Of a stretch of DNA of 7,361 nt, positions 5,906-7,361 are shown piece after piece; within the stretch, counting starts at the first letter, position 1, and each line of letters starts with the position of its first letter. The stretch lies in assembly GCA_964416755.1 (NCBI GenBank), contig CAYQFH010000122.1:1-7361 (forward strand), given 5' to 3'. Source of the DNA: Thiopontia sp964416755 (GTDB lineage Bacteria; Pseudomonadota; Gammaproteobacteria; GCF-002020875). The position numbers were made by a program, and so were the translations under genes. Below the pieces are notes generated by a model. It made no database searches and was not told the origin of the DNA. It saw only the letters and a list, made by a program, of their open reading frames with translations.

Positions 5906-5922
5906 TGCACGACAACAGTGCA
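5906..5922 (-). promoter_or_regulatory. NtrC-type enhancer site
   Basis: TGCAC-GACAACA-GTGCA is a 17-base dyad with perfect outer pentamers at the spacing of the NtrC consensus TGCACC-N5-GGTGCA; only the innermost base of each arm deviates. Its centre (5914) is about 106 bases upstream of the -24 GG and about 130 upstream of the predicted start, within the range of NtrC enhancers such as those at glnA. Only one full site is seen; a lone GCACC half-site lies at 5876-5880. The combination with the sigma-54 promoter makes the assignment strong, although binding is not shown. Confidence 0.75.
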
Positions 5923-6031
5923 ACATTGGGTAAAAGTCAGCTATTCAGATTTTCGCTGAAAGTAGTCCGCTCAAGGCCAGCCATGGCCACACTGCCTACA
6001 TAGAGATTCGCTTTGTGCTGTATAGCGTATA

Positions 6032-6054
6032 CCCTTCCCTGCCAGAGGGAAGGG
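6032..6054 (-). terminator. Strong hairpin at the end of the hydrogenase operon, without a U-tract
   Basis: CCCTTCCCT (6032-6040) and AGGGAAGGG (6046-6054) form a perfect 9-bp stem with a 5-base loop. It begins about 10 bases after the stop codon of the HupE-like gene. The minus strand then continues into TATACGCTATAC, A/T-rich but with no run of T. It may stabilise the 3' end or terminate weakly. The next bases form a second small inverted repeat, GTATA-GCG-TATAC (6020-6032). Confidence 0.55.
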
Positions 6055-6064
6055 GTTCCACTCT

Positions 6065-6274
6065 TTACTGGTTGCGTTGAGGACTCAGTCTGCGTTTCAG
6101 ATAGAGCAGTCCCACCCCAACGGCCACAAAGGTGAGCAGATGGTCAGCACTGCTGAAGAAGTGGATGATGCCGTCCAGCAGATGTGGGCTCTCAACCAGT
6201 GCAGGATGTGCCTCAGCCACCATAGCCACACTCAGCAGCATTAACAGCGATACGATTTTCTTGATCATGTTCAT
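6065..6274 (-). CDS. Miniature HupE/UreJ-like membrane protein
   Basis: A 69-residue product. It has a Sec-type signal peptide (Lys5-Lys6, hydrophobic IVSLLMLLSVAMVAEA) with likely cleavage after Ala22 (A-E-A), leaving a mature protein of about 47 residues that starts His-Pro. HupE proteins also tend to begin HP after cleavage and have a first helix with a GxDHLLxxxAVG pattern. Here SSADHLLTFVAVGVGLL (41-57) repeats that pattern, followed by a positive YLKRR stop. Histidines lie at 23, 31, 38 and 45. Full HupE, a nickel-uptake protein of hydrogenase clusters, is near 190-200 residues with about six helices; only the first helix is present here. The ATG at 6274 has GAGGA eight bases upstream, better than the ATG at 6268. 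It lies 19 bases after the large-subunit stop, clearly in the same operon. Homology to HupE is my reading by eye. Confidence 0.7.
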   Translation of the reverse strand: MNMIKKIVSLLMLLSVAMVAEAHPALVESPHLLDGIIHFFSSADHLLTFVAVGVGLLYLKRRLSPQRNQ

Positions 6275-6293
6275 GGTTGTTGTCCTCGTCTCT

Positions 6294-7361
6294 CTATCCG
6301 GCCACCTGTACCTGAATCAGCTCTTCACCCTCAGGATCGGTCACATGCACTGCACAGGCAATGCAGGGGTCGAAGCTATGGATGGTACGCAAAATCTCCA
6401 GTGGCTGCTTGGGATCGTGCATGGTGTGACGGTCCTCCAGTGCCGCCTCGTAGGGTCCGGGCTGGTTCTTCTCATCCCGTGGACCGGCGTTCCAGGTGCT
6501 GGGTACCACCGCCTGATAGTTGTCGATCTTCTGATCCTTGATCACAATCCAGTGGGCCAGTGCCCCACGTGGGGCCTCGGTGAAGCCGACACCACGTGCC
6601 TCTGCAGGCCAGTCGGCTGGATCCCACAACTTCTGGTTGTGAGTGGAGAGATCACCTGCCTTGATATTGGCGACCAGCGTGGTGTACCAATCCATCATGT
6701 TGTCCGCAAAGATCTTGGTCTCCAGGGTACGGGCTGCAGTGCGTCCCAAGGTTGAAAACATCGCCTCCAGTGGAGCATCCAGCGTCTTCAGTGCATAGTT
6801 GGCCAACTCGACGGTCTGTTCATGCCCCTTGGCATACATCACCAGCACACGTGCCAGTGGGCCGACCTCCATTGCACTCCCCTTCCAGCGTGGGGATTTG
6901 AGCCAGGAGTAGGATTTATCCACATCGAGATGCTCGTAAGGTGGGGTTGGTCCAGTGTAGTTGAGATTGGTCTCACCCTCATAAGGGTGCAACCCTGCAT
7001 CCTTGCCATCGCTGTAGTCATACCAGGAGTGGGCGACAAACTCACGGATCTGGCCCGCATCATTGGGGTCGATCTCGTGGATCCTGGAGACATCCCGATC
7101 CAGAATCACGCCGGGTGGAACCAGGAAGCTATCGGTATCGTTGTTACCCTTGGCGGGGAAGTCACCCATGACCAGGAAGTTACCGATCCCTTCACCTCGG
7201 GCGAACCAGTCCTTGTAGAAACCGGCCACCGCCAGGGTATCGGGCACATAGACCTGATCCACAAAGGTCTGCATCTTCTCGATGGTGCTCTTGATGGTGA
7301 GCAGACCATCCATGTTGAGCGCTGTATTACCGGTATCCTCGGTACTGATCGCTACCGGTGC
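6294..7361 (-). CDS. [NiFe] hydrogenase large subunit, C-terminal 355 residues (runs off the right edge)
   Basis: Catalytic subunit of a group 1, HyaB/HupL-type uptake hydrogenase, which oxidises H2 at a Ni-Fe(CN)2CO centre. The frame is open to position 7361, so the first internal ATG (7313) is not the start. The visible part has SWYDYSDGKDAGLHPYEGET, YSWLKSPRWKGSAMEVGPLARVL, the conserved Arg265 of EAPRG near the active site, and the Ni-binding DPCIACAVH (331-339; Cys333, Cys336). Sixteen residues follow His339, the C-terminal extension that a dedicated endopeptidase (HyaD/HupD type) removes after nickel insertion. The distance from EAPRG to the end matches E. coli HyaB closely, so about 240 N-terminal residues, including the first CxxC motif, are outside the window. 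A HupE-like gene follows 19 bases downstream. Whether it is the classic membrane-bound or the Isp-linked subgroup cannot be decided here. Confidence 0.96.
   Translation of the reverse strand, partial: APVAISTEDTGNTALNMDGLLTIKSTIEKMQTFVDQVYVPDTLAVAGFYKDWFARGEGIGNFLVMGDFPAKGNNDTDSFLVPPGVILDRDVSRIHEIDPNDAGQIREFVAHSWYDYSDGKDAGLHPYEGETNLNYTGPTPPYEHLDVDKSYSWLKSPRWKGSAMEVGPLARVLVMYAKGHEQTVELANYALKTLDAPLEAMFSTLGRTAARTLETKIFADNMMDWYTTLVANIKAGDLSTHNQKLWDPADWPAEARGVGFTEAPRGALAHWIVIKDQKIDNYQAVVPSTWNAGPRDEKNQPGPYEAALEDRHTMHDPKQPLEILRTIHSFDPCIACAVHVTDPEGEELIQVQVAG

Larger units (their letters stand above)
5728..6064 (-). promoter_or_regulatory. Control region upstream of nrtA (337 bases without a gene)
   Basis: No coding sequence is seen here. 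From nrtA outward it holds a leader of about 55 bases, a sigma-54 promoter, an A/T-rich dyad, an NtrC-like dyad, and, at the far end, the hairpin closing the hydrogenase operon. These are listed separately. The leader also contains a short stem, GCGA (5759-5762) with TCGC (5770-5773). Between the NtrC-like site and the hydrogenase terminus is another short inverted repeat, GGCCA-GCCA-TGGCC (5975-5988), with no assigned role. Confidence 0.7.

Noticed and set aside
6132..6755. Plus-strand open frame of 207 codons
   Set aside because: It is antisense to the HupE-like gene and the hydrogenase C-terminus, with no ribosome binding site or family signal seen.
6294..7313. ATG at 7313 as the true start of the hydrogenase gene
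   Set aside because: The frame stays open to the window edge with 16 further in-frame codons, and the family protein is about 240 residues longer at the N-terminus. It is a partial gene, not a short one.
1..7361. CRISPR array, insertion sequence, attachment site or tRNA gene
   Set aside because: I saw no regularly spaced direct repeats, no transposase or integrase frame, no target-site duplications and no tRNA cloverleaf in the window.

Overview
The window looks like a chromosomal segment of a gammaproteobacterium. The thymidylate synthase, the DUF2058 protein and the YaeQ protein all closely resemble the Escherichia coli proteins. The accessory content is a nitrate-type ABC transporter and an uptake [NiFe] hydrogenase, a mix common in free-living or symbiotic chemolithotrophic (for example sulfur-oxidising) gammaproteobacteria. 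That lifestyle is inference; no taxonomic marker is present.

Layout. Positions 1-472 (minus) hold the N-terminal part of thyA, running off the left edge. A 143-base divergent gap separates it from a plus-strand pair, a yaiL-like DUF2058 gene (616-1158) and yaeQ (1174-1713). Convergent to these is a minus-strand gene for a small exported, Lys/Glu-rich helical protein with an 11-residue repeat (1735-2130). After a 262-base gap, positions 2393-5727 (minus) carry a three-gene operon, transcribed right to left: nrtA (Tat-exported binding protein), nrtB (permease), and a single-domain ATPase (nrtD/nasD type). Upstream is a 337-base control region. The right end (6065-7361, minus) has the C-terminal 355 residues of a group 1-type [NiFe] hydrogenase large subunit, followed by a 69-codon gene for a miniature HupE-like protein.

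How it works together. The transporter genes form a complete importer: NrtA captures the anion in the periplasm, NrtB forms the channel and the ATPase drives it. No nitrate or nitrite reductase lies in the window, so the substrate is assigned by family resemblance only. The control region is the most informative non-coding sequence. It has a well-matched sigma-54 promoter (TGGCAC-N5-CTGCA at 5809-5794) and, about 106 bases upstream of its -24 GG, a 17-base dyad TGCAC-N7-GTGCA (5906-5922) that fits an NtrC enhancer. Together these predict nitrogen-limitation control. A perfect 26-base palindrome without a U-tract sits between nrtA and nrtB, where a hairpin could make binding protein more abundant than permease.

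I did not find an entirely new system. The parts most worth follow-up are the NtrC/sigma-54 architecture, the mini-HupE gene, the hendecad-repeat exported protein and the nrtA-nrtB palindrome.
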